A DNA stretch of 22,301 bases from a virus: positions 1 to 22,301 of the IMG/VR virus record IMGVR_UViG_3300025601_000138. One strand, 5' to 3'. The position numbers were made by a program, and so were the translations under genes. The notes below the pieces were generated by a model that made no database searches, was not told where the DNA came from, and worked only from the letters and a program-made list of their open reading frames with translations. Of this stretch, positions 21,523 through 22,301 are shown in pieces; positions within the stretch are counted from its first letter, which is position 1; the number at the start of each line of letters is the position of its first letter.

Positions 21523-21528
21523 TATTAT
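21523..21528 (+). promoter_or_regulatory. Candidate late promoter -10 for terS
   Basis: TATTAT in an AT-rich stretch (21501-21535) between the terminator and AGGAGG of terS. No good -35 at 17 nt, which is what one would expect of an activator-dependent late promoter. Low confidence. Confidence 0.35.
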
Positions 21529-21553
21529 ATGAAAATAACAGGAGGGCCGTATC

Positions 21554-22057
21554 ATGGCGAAAAAAACAACCAAGAAACAACCAGCCAAAAAATCAGTCGG
21601 TAGGCCGAAGTTTAAAATTACAGAAGAAGTTCTTGCAAGCACAGAAACGCTGATGGCAAAGGGACTGACAAAAGAACAGTGCGCTGGAATGCTTGGAATT
21701 TCAGTCTCCACCTTCATGCTTCATCAGGCAGAAAATTCGGAATTTTCAGACGCCATAAAAAGGGGCGAGGCAATGGGGATCGACGCCGTGACTAACGCCC
21801 TGTTTGAAAATGCTACCGTCGAGCGCGACAACACAGCCATCATTTTCTTTCTAAAAAACCGTGCAGGCTGGAAAGATGTCAAAGACATGAACGTGAAAGA
21901 CGAAAAAATAATTACACTAGACCTCACAAGGATCGGGATCAATGAACTCAGCGCACTTGAAGCAGCTTTTGAGCAGCCTCACATTGGAGCAAGTCCGAGC
22001 CGAAAAGTACCGCAGATCATTGAGGGAGTTTACGAAAGCCGCATGGCCGACGATTGA
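21554..22057 (+). CDS. terS: Terminase small subunit, 167 aa
   Basis: AGGAGGGCCGTATC precedes ATG. Residues 1-15 are Lys-rich. HTH-type segment at about 36-58 (G-L-T-K-E-Q-C-A-G-M-L-G-I-S-V-S-T-F-M-L). A-I-K-R-G-E-A-M-G-I-D-A-V-T-N-A-L-F-E-N-A and N-T-A-I-I-F-F-L-K-N-R-A-G-W-K follow, a pattern typical of phage small terminases. It recognises the viral packaging site and feeds DNA to the large subunit. Overlaps terL by 116 nt. Confidence 0.85.
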   Translation: MAKKTTKKQPAKKSVGRPKFKITEEVLASTETLMAKGLTKEQCAGMLGISVSTFMLHQAENSEFSDAIKRGEAMGIDAVTNALFENATVERDNTAIIFFLKNRAGWKDVKDMNVKDEKIITLDLTRIGINELSALEAAFEQPHIGASPSRKVPQIIEGVYESRMADD

Positions 22058-22301
22058 ACCGGGCGTCGATTTCAAAAACAACTGGCACATCGATGCCATC
22101 AGTGATCATCTCCAAGCCGTGGCCGAAGGCGACATCAAGCGCCTAATCATCAACGTGCCGCCACGACACATGAAATCAATCAGCGTGGCCGTGGCGCTGC
22201 CTGCGTGGACTTGGGCATCGCAACCATCCAAGAAGTTCCTCTATGCGTCCTACGCCTCCTCCCTGTCGATCAGGGATAGCGTGAAGTGCCGCAGGCTGAT
22301 C
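21942..22301 (+). CDS. terL: Terminase large subunit, 3'-partial
   Basis: Start ATG 21942; the frame is open to the end of the window (120 codons). After a charged N-terminus (R-A-E-K-Y-R-R-S-L-R-E-F), the pattern A-W-P-T-I-E-P-G-V-D-F ... W-H-I-D-A-I-S-D-H-L-Q-A-V is followed by L-I-I-N-V-P-P-R-H-M-K-S, the Walker A-like ATPase motif of this terminase group, then W-T-W-A-S-Q-P-S and Y-A-S-Y-A-S-S-L-S-I-R-D-S. It powers DNA packaging; the nuclease half lies outside the window. The long overlap with terS is needed, because the family's N-terminal helix already begins inside terS. Confidence 0.9.
   Translation, partial: MNSAHLKQLLSSLTLEQVRAEKYRRSLREFTKAAWPTIEPGVDFKNNWHIDAISDHLQAVAEGDIKRLIINVPPRHMKSISVAVALPAWTWASQPSKKFLYASYASSLSIRDSVKCRRLI

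Overview
This window is part of a tailed double-stranded DNA bacteriophage genome. Genes are tightly packed with 1-4 nt start/stop overlaps. The window contains a terminase pair, virion-type proteins, and a phage recombination and replication set. There are no ribosomal RNA, tRNA, integrase or host housekeeping genes. Strong GGAGAG-type Shine-Dalgarno sites and gene families I know from marine phages suggest a proteobacterial host, perhaps a marine alphaproteobacterium; that is inference only. The left end lies inside a late structural gene and the right end inside terL, so the rest of the structural genes (portal, capsid, tail) probably lie outside. This fits a circular or permuted map cut inside the late region.

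Layout. (1) Positions 1-4571, plus strand: three late virion-type genes, the first cut at its 5' end. (2) 4573-15098, minus strand: a leftward operon of 24 genes. Promoter-proximal (15.1-11.3 kb) are small accessory proteins, a Sak4-like AAA recombinase, a DUF669-type ssDNA-binding protein, a Cas4/RecB-type PD-(D/E)XK nuclease with Fe-S cysteines, and an HNH-AP2 homing-type endonuclease. Next come an SF2 DEAH helicase with a zinc-finger tail, a VRR-NUC nuclease and a TAGT-like glycosyltransferase. Distal are a winged-helix protein, a papain/C39-like cysteine-peptidase candidate and several small unknowns. (3) 15099-15205: divergent control region with an imperfect 32-bp inverted duplication carrying both start codons. 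(4) 15206-21455, plus strand: a small HTH regulator, a PrimPol-DUF3987 primase-helicase, a 366-bp non-coding region with origin-like structure, then ten small overlapping genes of unknown function, ending in a protein with a sigma-70 region-4-like domain. (5) A strong intrinsic terminator at 21459-21483, then the late unit with terS and terL.

How it may work together (inference). The two divergent early arms would set up replication and recombination: primase-helicase on one side; SSB, Sak4, nuclease and helicase on the other. No DNA polymerase is visible, so the host enzyme or a gene outside the window is needed. The sigma-region-4 protein sits just before the terminator and terminase, a natural place for a switch to late transcription. 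The glycosyltransferase hints at DNA base modification, but no base-modifying partner enzyme is in the window.

Several non-coding patterns recur: GC-rich hairpins (two with UNCG loops) just upstream of Shine-Dalgarno sites, GGGGTAT motifs in intergenic DNA, and G-run repeats. Many small genes have no function I can name.
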